From: Bacteroidales bacterium
Lineage (GTDB): Bacteria > Bacteroidota > Bacteroidia > Bacteroidales > UBA932
DNA length: 32,530 nucleotides
Assembly: GCA_016284265.1 (NCBI GenBank)
Contig: JAEEOM010000019.1
Span: 1 to 32,530 of the forward strand
Direction: 5' to 3'
Shown here: one piece after another, positions 1 through 7,846 of the stretch
How the letters are laid out: every line of letters starts with the position of its first letter
Position numbering within the stretch: position 1 is the stretch's first letter
The notes under the pieces: generated by a model
The model's input: only the letters and a program-made list of their open reading frames with translations
Told to the model about the DNA's origin: nothing
Databases searched by the model: none
Program-made: the position numbers and the translations under genes

Positions 1-204
1 GCCATCCTGTGAAAAGAGAAAGAGTTGGATGTCGTTGACGACGGCATCGTTTCCCGCAGGTGTCGTATCCGCTTTTGTGACAGCTCCGCTGCGGACAGAG
101 ACAGACAAAGATCCCTCCCCCGGCTGCACGTCCGGTGCGATCAGTGAGTTGCAGGCTGCGAGGCCCATCAGGCCTGCCGCAGCAATAAGAATGATTCGTT
201 TCAT
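1..204 (-). CDS. Fimbrillin-type surface lipoprotein, N-terminal part only
   Basis: The gene starts with ATG at 204 and runs off the left edge, so only the first 68 residues are visible. They begin with a lipoprotein signal peptide (MKRIILIAAAG...) ending in a lipobox with Cys18 (GLAAC), so the protein should be exported and lipid-anchored. After the Cys comes a strand-rich start with the pattern SLSVSVRSG, a TKA tripeptide and then VNDIQLFLFSQDG, which is typical of the first domain of Bacteroidales fimbrillins and FimB/Mfa2-like subunits. It lies 30 bases after the end of the fimbrillin-like gene upstream on the same strand and is probably the fourth gene of that operon. The exact subfamily (tip subunit, anchor or stalk) cannot be decided without the rest of the gene. 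Confidence 0.75.
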   Translation of the reverse strand, partial: MKRIILIAAAGLMGLAACNSLIAPDVQPGEGSLSVSVRSGAVTKADTTPAGNDAVVNDIQLFLFSQDG

Positions 205-234
205 GAGTATTTGATAATGAATGGATAATTGTCC

Positions 235-1251
235 TTAATAAATCCCTTGCAGATTACCTCCGTCTGTCCAGTCTTCCACCGTCACTGTCGCTGCGATGCC
301 GGAATAATCTGTCAGGGGATCTTCCGGATGCTCCACCCCATATCCGGCAATCGTCAGGTCTATGTGATAGTGCCGGTTACGGCGGATCCGTTCCAATGTG
401 ACAGGGTACCAGGTCGTCCTGCCACCTAATTGCGCCTTGACGACGAAGCGGGTGCTGCGGCTTCCCCAGTTTTCCCGATCGTGACTGTCCGGTGATGCGT
501 TGGGATAAGGATAGAAACTATGGCCGCTTGCCAGACTGTCGGAAGCCCCCAGTGGAATGTCAAGACGGGCGTAGAGCAAGTCTGCCGGGCAATCCGCCAC
601 CGGCGGCTCCTCAAAAATCATCCGGTTGTACCAGCGGGCAGCAGCATCTGGAATGGAGTCAGTGAGGGCCAGTGTGTTCTGACCGACGACATTGGTCAGG
701 CCTATTGCCTCAACAACAAAGGGCTTGCTGGCCAAGGTTCCGGAAAAAGCCGTCCGGATCGTGCAGGTCACTTTGCCGACCAGCCGGGTGACTTCGACGG
801 TAATCTTCTCGTCAGCCTCGATCAGATGGTCGGAGAGCGCGCCCACCATCACGAAGTTCCCGACGCCATTCTCGGAAAGGGTTGTGATTGTGGCAAGCAG
901 GTCGCTCTTCGTGATGGCAACCCGGGGCAAGCCCGTCTTGTTGGCGACCACGACAAAATCATAAACCTCATCGGTCAGGTAAAAGTCAAAACGGCCGTCG
1001 GTCGAGTCGTACGTATCGACCAGCGTTCCCGTGCGGCTGAACACATAGAGAAGGCAACGGACCACATTGCTTTCGGCAAGCGAAGGCACATCCAGCGCAC
1101 GGGTCTGCAGGGCACTGCCGGCCAGTTCCAGGGAAACGTGCCGGGCGGCCAGTTCTTCCGTACATGCGGCGCAGGGCTCCTTGTCGCATCCTGCTGCGAC
1201 AAGGAGTGCGCCGGTCACAAATAAAAAACGTTTCAAGAGTTTCATTTTCAT
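235..1251 (-). CDS. Fimbrillin-like surface lipoprotein (FimA/Mfa superfamily)
   Basis: A 338-residue predicted lipoprotein, probably a structural or accessory fimbrial subunit. The signal peptide (about residues 1-21) ends at a lipobox with Cys22 (VAAGC). An Arg at 51 in the context ALQTRALD lies near the beginning of the mature part. In fimbrillins of the FimA/Mfa1 type an Arg in this region is where the propeptide is cut before polymerisation, but here that role is inference. The body has the alternating strands and the closing pattern VTVEDWTDGGN seen near the C terminus of many Bacteroidales fimbrial proteins. The start at 1251 is favoured because its ATG overlaps the TGA of the upstream gene (ATGA, 1248-1251), which suggests translational coupling; Met3 is an alternative start. 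The family assignment rests on pattern and context, not on a database match. Confidence 0.75.
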   Translation of the reverse strand: MKMKLLKRFLFVTGALLVAAGCDKEPCAACTEELAARHVSLELAGSALQTRALDVPSLAESNVVRCLLYVFSRTGTLVDTYDSTDGRFDFYLTDEVYDFVVVANKTGLPRVAITKSDLLATITTLSENGVGNFVMVGALSDHLIEADEKITVEVTRLVGKVTCTIRTAFSGTLASKPFVVEAIGLTNVVGQNTLALTDSIPDAAARWYNRMIFEEPPVADCPADLLYARLDIPLGASDSLASGHSFYPYPNASPDSHDRENWGSRSTRFVVKAQLGGRTTWYPVTLERIRRNRHYHIDLTIAGYGVEHPEDPLTDYSGIAATVTVEDWTDGGNLQGIY

Positions 1252-3218
1252 ATCGCTTCAGATTCGCGGTTCAGGCCATATTTCCGGATCAGGGCACTGA
1301 TTTCCGGATCCAGGTTGCCCCGGTGCACGAAGGCACTGTTCTGGGCACAGGCGTGCAGATAGCACTCCACCGCACTGCGCTCGTCACCCTGCCGGGCATA
1401 TAGCAGGGCGAGCATGTAATTCACTTCGGCATTGCGGTCGAGCTTCTCGAGAATGGCCAACGCGCTCGCGTTGTAATCGAGACAGCAGTAAGCAATGGCG
1501 GTATTGTAGTCGGCATACGGACGCAGCAACGTGAGCGCCTGTTTGTAATCCCGGTCCCGGATAGCCTGGACACCTGCCATGTATGTCGTATCGAGCACGG
1601 TTGTCCGGATCGTATCCTGCAACATGTTGCGCCGGTGGAGACGGAAAGCGAAGACTACGGTCCGCAGGCGCGGATAGAGTTCTTTCGAGAGATACGGATA
1701 ATAGTCGTCCGCACGCATGGCAGTTTCGCGACGGTCCGGATCGGTCTCCTGCCGGCGTTTCTGATAGACCTGCTTCTGTTCCGTAGACATGTGTTCATCT
1801 GCATCGACGAGCCGGTCAAGTTGTTCCCAGTTCTCGGGAACGGCGTAGCTGCTGAAATGAATTTCAGGGCGCTCACGGCTTTCCGGATCGGCCAGCGTTC
1901 CATCCAAGTCCATCCGGACGCCTTGAGCCCGGTCCACCGAATCGGCGTAACGTTTCATGAAAGCGGCGAAATAACGGCCCACACTCCGGCTCCGCCGCTG
2001 GGAGAGTTCTCCGTTGGAACGCCACGATCCTTCCGGCGAGGCATGCGCCGTCACCACGATGCTGTCCAGGTCGAATTCCTGGTTTTCAAGCAGAGAAGCC
2101 AGCGTCGCACGGATACGGCCGATCTCCCGGAGATTGTCTCCCAGTTCCTCCCGCACGGCATCTTCGCCCACGCCGAACAGCAGCCGGGCCTCATCCTGCA
2201 GATCCACCCGCCGCGAGATGATTTGATCGAGATACCGTTCCCGGCCATCCACAAAAGCGCTCAGCGAACTGATGTAAAAGGTAAGCGGGTCGCTCTCCGG
2301 CACGGTATAGACCACCTTGTCCTGTTCACATACTTCGCCCAGAAGCCGGATATCCACCTTGCGCAGGCGGGGCCGGGTAGCGATGGTCTGCACATAGTTA
2401 TAGACAAACTCTCCCGCCTCGTTGACAATCAGCGTGTCGAGCCGCAGATGGCCTGTCTGGAAAGGTGCTTTCACATATTTGCGGAACATCTTGTCCTTGT
2501 CCCGGATCTTTCTTTCATTGCGGCGCACCAGCAGTCCATAGGTATAGTAATCAATGGCCTGCCGCTCGGTCACGCCATAGACGGAAGCAAATTCGCCGTC
2601 CGTCACGACGGAGGTGTCGCGCCGGAACGCGTAAAGTGCCGGAATATTCCGCTGGATGAACACCTCCAGCTGATGCCGGTCGATGAACCGGGTCGAGTCG
2701 GTGACGATCGACCGCAAGAAACGCTCATAGTGTTGATAACCGCGCAGTTGTGCCTTACGATAGTCCTTGCCCGTAATCAGGATGTCATCGAGGTCCACCG
2801 TATCTTCCAGGATTTCCATCCGGGGATGGAACCGGACCTGCCAGCGGCTGTCCTGCATCGCGGCCGGTACGATGACCTGGAACTCCAGATCGACGCGGCC
2901 ATGCCGTTCCGCCACATTCCGGAAACGGGCTGTCACCCGGGCGGCCTGCAGCGTTTCATTCGCTACCATCTCGCCGCTCTCCTCATCGCGGACCGCATTC
3001 ATGATGATGACTTCATGCCCCATGAAATCGTGGACCACCAGGCTGTCCTGCTCGAAACGGGGCATGTCGAGTTCCTGAAACGAGGTGCTGTAATGGGCGG
3101 GCAGGGCCAGCGAAGCGGTCAGCTGCTGCTCCTGCAGTTGTTCCGCCTTGCGGGACGTTGCACAGGAAACGGCCAGGCCGACGGCCAGGCAGCCCGCCAG
3201 GATAAGCGATCTTCTCAT
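1248..3218 (-). CDS. OmpA-like lipoprotein with TPR-like C-terminus, fimbria-associated
   Basis: A 656-residue lipoprotein: the signal peptide ends at Cys19 (LAVSC). The N-terminal half (about 40-340) is strand-rich and resembles the DUF3868-type region found next to DUF3575 proteins. Residues about 385-425 match an OmpA-like peptidoglycan-associating motif (VVTAHASPEGSW...LSQRRSRSVGRYF). From about 540 to the end short helical repeats with TPR-like spacing follow (AVQAIRDRDYKQALTLL, YNTAIAYCCLDYNASALAILE, LALLYARQGDERSAVECY). It probably sits in the outer membrane and links surface structures to peptidoglycan. It starts 4 bases after the DUF3575 gene and its stop overlaps the start of the fimbrillin-like gene, so the three are one transcription unit. 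The function is inferred from context. Confidence 0.72.
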   Translation of the reverse strand: MRRSLILAGCLAVGLAVSCATSRKAEQLQEQQLTASLALPAHYSTSFQELDMPRFEQDSLVVHDFMGHEVIIMNAVRDEESGEMVANETLQAARVTARFRNVAERHGRVDLEFQVIVPAAMQDSRWQVRFHPRMEILEDTVDLDDILITGKDYRKAQLRGYQHYERFLRSIVTDSTRFIDRHQLEVFIQRNIPALYAFRRDTSVVTDGEFASVYGVTERQAIDYYTYGLLVRRNERKIRDKDKMFRKYVKAPFQTGHLRLDTLIVNEAGEFVYNYVQTIATRPRLRKVDIRLLGEVCEQDKVVYTVPESDPLTFYISSLSAFVDGRERYLDQIISRRVDLQDEARLLFGVGEDAVREELGDNLREIGRIRATLASLLENQEFDLDSIVVTAHASPEGSWRSNGELSQRRSRSVGRYFAAFMKRYADSVDRAQGVRMDLDGTLADPESRERPEIHFSSYAVPENWEQLDRLVDADEHMSTEQKQVYQKRRQETDPDRRETAMRADDYYPYLSKELYPRLRTVVFAFRLHRRNMLQDTIRTTVLDTTYMAGVQAIRDRDYKQALTLLRPYADYNTAIAYCCLDYNASALAILEKLDRNAEVNYMLALLYARQGDERSAVECYLHACAQNSAFVHRGNLDPEISALIRKYGLNRESEAI

Positions 3219-3222
3219 AGGT

Positions 3223-3807
3223 TCAGAAAATATAGGTCAGGGATACTTGTACGTCATTCGAAGGGAGAAGAAACCATTTCCACGCATCCCGGATCAGCCG
3301 GCCATCCTCGGCAGAGAGGATCCGGCCGCAACGCGGACAGCGGTACAGGGTGTAGCGCGCCCGACCGGCCCATAGCCCCAACCCCAGGTCAAGGTTCCAA
3401 TGGTCGGAAATCAGCCAGCTGTAGCCGGCGCCTACACCCAGGCCTGCCGCAACGCCCTCCTCGGTTTTCATCTTCCGAAAAAGACCACCGCGGTTATACT
3501 CCTCCAGTTGCGCTTTTGCGCCGAACCACCACGAGGAGGAGACATTCCAGGGCCACCAGCGCAGTCCGAGCGAAGCAGTCCGCGCACGGTTCTGAAAAGG
3601 ATTTCCTTTTTCCACCGAACCGTAGTTCCAGTTATTGTAGCGGGCGGCCGCATGCAGGGATAGATGCCGGCTGAGTGAGACTCCGGCCTGCAGATTGGCC
3701 GTTCCCAGGTTCGCCCAGTCCAGTAAGTTCGTGGAGAGCGTGACTTCCTGCGCCGATATCGAAGTTGTCAGAAAGAGGCAGAGCGCCAGCAGGATGCGAT
3801 GTTTCAT
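3223..3807 (-). CDS. DUF3575 outer-membrane beta-barrel protein
   Basis: A 194-residue protein with a cleavable signal peptide (MKHRILLALC...SISAQ) followed by amphipathic strands rich in Trp and Tyr and a terminal aromatic (SLTYIF), as in outer-membrane barrels. The pattern TNLLDWANLGTANLQAG, then RYNNWNYG, then GLRWWPW and WWFGAK is characteristic of DUF3575 proteins. These are found in Bacteroidales beside OmpA-like lipoproteins and fimbrillins, where a role in assembling or anchoring surface structures is presumed. A Cys pair in CPRCG lies in a predicted loop near residue 159. The start at 3807 is preferred over an in-frame ATG at 3822 because it gives a standard signal peptide and a short leader after the promoter box at 3832-3839. 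It is the first gene of the operon. Confidence 0.83.
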   Translation of the reverse strand: MKHRILLALCLFLTTSISAQEVTLSTNLLDWANLGTANLQAGVSLSRHLSLHAAARYNNWNYGSVEKGNPFQNRARTASLGLRWWPWNVSSSWWFGAKAQLEEYNRGGLFRKMKTEEGVAAGLGVGAGYSWLISDHWNLDLGLGLWAGRARYTLYRCPRCGRILSAEDGRLIRDAWKWFLLPSNDVQVSLTYIF

Positions 3808-3831
3808 AAGACCATATTGCATTTACGGCGG

Positions 3832-3839
3832 CAAAGCTA
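3832..3839 (-). promoter_or_regulatory. Promoter -7 box of the fimbrial operon
   Basis: The minus strand reads TAGCTTTG, an exact match to the Bacteroidota -7 consensus TAnnTTTG, 24 bases upstream of the ATG at 3807. A TTTG occurs further upstream (minus strand, 3854-3857), but at shorter spacing than usual for a -33 box. Confidence 0.6.
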
Positions 3840-4053
3840 AGGCACCCCCACCCACAAATAAAAACTCGGAGAAGGTAGTTGGATGAAGTTTTCAGCATCC
3901 CGAGAAAAACGGGAAAAATCCAGATTCGGAGTGGCCAGAATGGCCTTTTCGGGTGTTTTTCTTAAAAAACTGACAAAATGTCGGCCCGGCTGCGTTGGTA
4001 TCTTTTTTGATTTTCAGGGACGCAGCAATGAAAAATATTAAAAAACGATAATT
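3840..4053. promoter_or_regulatory. Divergent intergenic region between the fimbrial operon and htpG
   Basis: About 215 bases without a convincing gene. It contains the upstream part of the fimbrial promoter, the near-palindrome CTGACAAAATGTCGG at 3970-3984, a -7-like box TATCTTTT at 3999-4006 directed towards htpG, and a seven-codon open frame (MKNIKKR, 4028-4051) ending two bases before the htpG ATG. A long antisense frame extends into it but is a shadow of htpG. Confidence 0.6.
3970..4006 (+). promoter_or_regulatory. Candidate htpG promoter with an inverted repeat
   Basis: The near-palindrome CTGACAAAATGTCGG (3970-3984, one mismatch) lies 14 bases before TATCTTTT (3999-4006), a one-base variant of the TAnnTTTG -7 box. 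The repeat sits where the -33 region would be, so it could be an operator or a specialised promoter element for heat-shock control. It is not the CIRCE sequence. The regulatory role is inference. Confidence 0.5.
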
Positions 4054-5916
4054 ATGATGAAAGGAAAAATCGGGGTGACTACGGAAAACATCTTTCCGGT
4101 CATCAAAAAGTTCTTGTATTCCGACCATGACATCTTTATGCGGGAACTCGTCGCCAACGCTGTCGATGCGACGCAGAAACTGAAAGCCTTGGCCGGGACC
4201 GGCGAATTCAAGGGTGAACTGGGCGACCTGACCATCCATGTGGACGTGGACAACAAAGCCAAGACCATTACACTGACCGACCGCGGCATCGGCATGACGG
4301 AAGAAGAAGTAGACAAGTACATCAACCAGATCGCCTTCTCTTCGGCCGGCGAATTCCTGGAGAAATACAAGGACAAGGCAGGCAGCATCATCGGTCACTT
4401 CGGACTGGGTTTCTATTCCGCCTTCATGGTGGCACAAAAAGTCCGTATCGAGACCCTCTCCTGGCAGGAAGGGGCCAAGGCGGTGAAGTGGGAATGCAAG
4501 GGCGAACCTGATTTCACCATGACGGAGAGCAAGAAGAGCGATCGCGGCACCACGGTCACCCTCTTCCTCGACGCGGACAGTGAGGAGTTTTCCGAAGAGG
4601 CGAAAGCGGGTGCCCTGTTGAACAAGTATTGCAAGTTCATGCCCGTCCCCATCTGCATGGGCAAACAGAAAGAGTGGAAGGACGGCAAGTATGTCGATAC
4701 CGACAAGGACAACATCATCAACGACACCGAGCCCCTGTGGACCCGCAAGCCCAGCGAGCTCAAGGACGAAGACTACCTGACCTTCTACAACAAACTCTAT
4801 CCGATGCAGGAAGATCCCCTCTTCCACATCCACCTCAACGTCGATTACCCGTTCAACCTGACCGGTATTCTCTACTTCCCCAAGATCAAAGACCGGCTGG
4901 AAGTCACGCGCAACAAGATCCAGCTCTTCTGCAACCAGATGTTCGTCACCGACTCCGTCGAGAACATCGTACCGGAGTTCCTGACCCTGCTGCACGGCGT
5001 CATCGACTCGCCCGACATTCCGCTCAACGTGTCGCGCAGCTACCTGCAGGAAGACGCCAACGTGAAAAAGATCTCTTCCTACATCACCAAGAAGGTGGCC
5101 GACCGGCTGGAAGAGATATCCAAGAACAAAAAAGAGGAATTCGAGCAGAAGTGGGACAACCTGAAACTCTTCATCGAGTACGGTATGCTCACCGACGAGA
5201 AATTCTGCGACCGCGCACTGAAGTTCGCGCTGCTGAAGAACACGGACGGTACTTTCTTCAAATACGACGACTACGCTGAAAAGATCAAGGAAGCCCAGAC
5301 CAACAAAGACAAGAAGATCGTTTATCTGTACTGTACGGATCCGGTCGCCCAGTATCCCCAGGTCGAAGCGGCCAAAGCCAAGGGTTACGACGTACTGGTC
5401 TTCGATTGCCCGCTCGATGCCCATTTCGTGAACCTGCTGGAAGGAAAACTGAAAGACGCCACGTTCAAACGCGTGGACGCCGATGCCATCGACCGTCTGG
5501 TGGAGAAGGAAGAGCGGACGAAATACGAAATTTCGGAAGAAGATGCCAAATACGTGACCAGCGTTTTCGAAGAAATCCTGCCCAAGGAAAACAAATACGA
5601 TGTAAAGGTGGAAAACCTGGGCGAAGCAGCCGCTCCGATCCTGATCACACAGAGCGAATTCATGCGCCGTTACCGCGACATGGCAGCCCTGGGCGGCGGC
5701 ATGAACTTCTACGGCGAACTGCCCAACAGTTACAACATCACGGTCAACGCTGAGAATCCGGTCGTCAAGAAGATCCTGGGCGAAACCGGCATCAAGGCCC
5801 TGACCGCCGACAACACCCTGCTCAAGCAGGTTACCGACCTGGCACTGCTTGCCAACGGCATGCTGAAAGGCAAGGCCCTGGCTGATTTCATCAAGCGAAG
5901 CGAAGAGCTGCTATAA
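4054..5916 (+). CDS. htpG: Hsp90-family molecular chaperone HtpG
   Basis: A 620-residue cytoplasmic ATP-dependent chaperone. The N-terminal GHKL ATPase domain shows FMRELVANAVDA (Glu31, Asn35, Asp38), the DRGIGM motif (76-81) that binds adenine, and the lid glycine motif GHFGLGFYSAF (114-124). The middle domain carries the conserved sequence PLNVSRSYLQED with its Arg near the ATP gamma-phosphate. The C-terminal dimerisation domain is present, and the eukaryotic MEEVD tail is absent, as in bacteria. The length is normal for bacterial HtpG. Two adjacent ATG codons open the frame at 4054; either could initiate. The gene is monocistronic. Its last bases overlap by 6 the end of the convergent PqiA-like gene. 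The upstream near-palindrome suggests stress control. Confidence 0.97.
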   Translation: MMKGKIGVTTENIFPVIKKFLYSDHDIFMRELVANAVDATQKLKALAGTGEFKGELGDLTIHVDVDNKAKTITLTDRGIGMTEEEVDKYINQIAFSSAGEFLEKYKDKAGSIIGHFGLGFYSAFMVAQKVRIETLSWQEGAKAVKWECKGEPDFTMTESKKSDRGTTVTLFLDADSEEFSEEAKAGALLNKYCKFMPVPICMGKQKEWKDGKYVDTDKDNIINDTEPLWTRKPSELKDEDYLTFYNKLYPMQEDPLFHIHLNVDYPFNLTGILYFPKIKDRLEVTRNKIQLFCNQMFVTDSVENIVPEFLTLLHGVIDSPDIPLNVSRSYLQEDANVKKISSYITKKVADRLEEISKNKKEEFEQKWDNLKLFIEYGMLTDEKFCDRALKFALLKNTDGTFFKYDDYAEKIKEAQTNKDKKIVYLYCTDPVAQYPQVEAAKAKGYDVLVFDCPLDAHFVNLLEGKLKDATFKRVDADAIDRLVEKEERTKYEISEEDAKYVTSVFEEILPKENKYDVKVENLGEAAAPILITQSEFMRRYRDMAALGGGMNFYGELPNSYNITVNAENPVVKKILGETGIKALTADNTLLKQVTDLALLANGMLKGKALADFIKRSEELL

Positions 5917-6408
5917 TTTCTTCTTTCCGAAACCATCCACGAGCAGGATGGTAACCAGGCGCGTGAGCACGGCCAGCGCGATGAAATTCGTACCCATCTC
6001 CAGCCGCATCACGATGAACCGCGAGTTCATCTTGAAATTGAGCAGCAACATGGCCACCAGGAACACATCGATCATGTTCCACTTGTCCACCGACTGAAGT
6101 TTCAGGAACTGGCGCCCCGTCCCCAAGCGGAGCGCCAGTTCGATGTATTTGAGGATGGGAAGGATAAACGTGAAAACCAGAATGATGGAAGCCACCAGAT
6201 ACTCGCTGCTCTCCCAGAACATCTCCACGGAGTCGAACAGCGTCACCTCCTGGTGTTTGAGCGCAAACCCAAGCACCTGATACTTTGTGGACATCAGGGG
6301 ATAGCAAAGTCCCAGGATATAAAACACGACCGATGCGGTCAGGAAGGCCACCGCTGCGAGATTCCGGGATGTCAAGAACTTGTACGGTTTTTTAAGCGGG
6401 ATTTCCAC
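5911..6408 (-). CDS. PqiA-like inner-membrane protein
   Basis: A 165-residue integral membrane protein with four predicted transmembrane helices (about 18-38, 68-92, 112-130 and 138-158). The sequence DKWNMIDVFLVAMLL matches the hallmark (R/K)WsMxDVF of one repeat of paraquat-inducible protein A; E. coli PqiA has two such repeats, so this is a single-domain version. PqiA proteins work with MCE proteins in envelope lipid homeostasis, but no MCE gene is adjacent. The start is GTG at 6408 because no ATG is available upstream of the first helix. The promoter box TATCTTTG (minus, 6436-6443) lies 27 bases upstream. The stop overlaps that of htpG tail to tail. Confidence 0.8.
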   Translation of the reverse strand: MEIPLKKPYKFLTSRNLAAVAFLTASVVFYILGLCYPLMSTKYQVLGFALKHQEVTLFDSVEMFWESSEYLVASIILVFTFILPILKYIELALRLGTGRQFLKLQSVDKWNMIDVFLVAMLLLNFKMNSRFIVMRLEMGTNFIALAVLTRLVTILLVDGFGKKKL

Positions 6409-6427
6409 GACTTACTGTTTTTTTTCT

Positions 6428-6443
6428 TACCTTTACAAAGATA
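6428..6443. promoter_or_regulatory. Divergent promoter boxes for the PqiA-like gene and rmuC
   Basis: The minus strand reads TATCTTTG at 6436-6443 (exact TAnnTTTG) towards the PqiA-like gene. The plus strand reads TACCTTTA at 6428-6435 (one mismatch) towards rmuC. The boxes abut, so the two promoters probably compete. Confidence 0.5.
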
Positions 6444-6458
6444 TCGTTTTTTATAATC

Positions 6459-7817
6459 ATGTCCACAACTACGTTGATAATCTTGATCGCTGCGGTGGTT
6501 GCATGGGTGCTGGCGATTATCCTGACGCGGGCCTTGACACGGTCTTCGCTCCTGGCAGACCGGTCGCGGCTGGAGTCCATCCTGGATGTCCCGGCCCGTA
6601 TCGAAAAAGCGGTTCAGGACACTGAAAAGGCCAAGGACGCTGTGATGGAGGCTCATGACAAAGCCCACGCAGAGGCCCTGGACGCCCGCGACCGGGCTCA
6701 TGAAGCTGCGATGAGGACCCTGAAGGAACAGTTCGCCGAAGCGATGGGGCAGATGAAGGAGCAGGTCAAGAATGCGACGGACGAACTGCTGAAAAGCCGG
6801 CAGAAAGAATTCAAGGAGGCCAGCAGCGAAGCCCTTGGCACACTCCTGACCCCTGTCAAGGAAAAAATGGAGGAACTTCGCAAGGAAATGAACGCCAACA
6901 GCGACGTCCACAAGACCGCCCAAAGTGCCATCAAGAGTGACGTAGAGAACCTGATGAAATACACCGGCCGCGTGGCACGGAGCACCGACCAGCTGGCAGC
7001 CGCCTTCAAATATGGCAATAAACTGCAAGGCACCTGGGGCGAGACCATCCTGGAAGAACTCCTCTCCTCGCAGGGGCTCACCAAAGGCGTCCATTTCGAC
7101 GTCCAGCCGACCATCGTCGACGCCGACGGCAGGACCGTCAAGAACGAGGACGGCTCCGCCATGCGTCCCGACGTGATCATCCACCTGGACCGCCGCCGTG
7201 AAGTGATCGTGGATGCCAAGACTTCCCTGGCCGATTACGTAAGCTACGTCAACGCCGAAAACGAGGAAGACCGGGTCCGCTACCTGCGGGCCCATATCGA
7301 CAGCATCAAGAAACATGTGAAGGAACTTGCACGGAAAGACTACGCCTCTTACGTGCAACCGCCAAAAATGTCGGCTGGCTACGTCATCATGTTCGTCCCC
7401 AACATGGGTGCCCTCTGGACCGCCCTCAACGCCGAACCCGACCTGTGGCGATGGGCGGCCGAGCAGAACGTCTATATCGCTGACGAGCAGTCGCTTTACG
7501 GAGCCATCCGTATCGTCCAGCTCACCTGGACCCAGGTACAGCAAGCCGAAAACCACGAGAAAGTCTATGCCTTGGCCGGCGAGATGATGGACCGCGTGGA
7601 CAAGTTCCTCGCTGCCTACGGCGAAGTGGGGAATGCCCTGGAAAAAGCCATGAAAGCCTACGGCGAAGCCGGCAAGAAACTGGCACCGAACGGTCAGAGC
7701 ATCACCACCACTGCCATCAAACTCGCCAAAATGGGTGCCCGGAAAGGCAAACATATCGAACGTGCCCTGCAGGATGTCGATGATATCGGCGCCCTGGAAG
7801 AGGGCGACCGGGAATAA
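6459..7817 (+). CDS. rmuC: DNA recombination protein RmuC homologue
   Basis: A 452-residue protein with an N-terminal transmembrane helix (about 4-24), a long coiled coil (about 35-180), and the RmuC domain of PD-(D/E)XK nuclease fold. Visible conserved blocks are KLQGTWGETILEELL, RPDVIIHLDRRREVIVDAKTSL (the Asp and the DAK lysine being candidate active-site residues), MFVPNMGAL and YGAIRIVQLTW. RmuC limits inversion at short inverted repeats in E. coli. The start at 6459 is an ATG giving the membrane helix directly. deoD follows after 29 bases on the same strand and may be co-transcribed. Confidence 0.93.
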   Translation: MSTTTLIILIAAVVAWVLAIILTRALTRSSLLADRSRLESILDVPARIEKAVQDTEKAKDAVMEAHDKAHAEALDARDRAHEAAMRTLKEQFAEAMGQMKEQVKNATDELLKSRQKEFKEASSEALGTLLTPVKEKMEELRKEMNANSDVHKTAQSAIKSDVENLMKYTGRVARSTDQLAAAFKYGNKLQGTWGETILEELLSSQGLTKGVHFDVQPTIVDADGRTVKNEDGSAMRPDVIIHLDRRREVIVDAKTSLADYVSYVNAENEEDRVRYLRAHIDSIKKHVKELARKDYASYVQPPKMSAGYVIMFVPNMGALWTALNAEPDLWRWAAEQNVYIADEQSLYGAIRIVQLTWTQVQQAENHEKVYALAGEMMDRVDKFLAAYGEVGNALEKAMKAYGEAGKKLAPNGQSITTTAIKLAKMGARKGKHIERALQDVDDIGALEEGDRE

Positions 7818-7846
7818 TCTGAACTTTAAAAATCAAATAATGCGAT

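Noticed and set aside
1635-3674. 679-codon open frame antisense to the OmpA-like lipoprotein gene
   Set aside because: It spans two genes on the other strand, has no recognisable motif and is rich in Arg/His/Pro as expected for antisense of GC-rich coding DNA.
3930-3950. Hairpin TGGCC...GGCC followed by TTTTC as a terminator
   Set aside because: The arms are only four bases and the region is upstream of both divergent genes, where a terminator is not expected.
3892-5424. Long open frame (510 codons) antisense to htpG
   Set aside because: It covers htpG in a mirror frame; its composition (runs of Val, Phe, Leu, Asp) is that of an antisense shadow, and htpG is certain.
6372-7754. 460-codon open frame antisense to rmuC
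   Set aside because: It lies opposite the complete rmuC gene and shows no motif.
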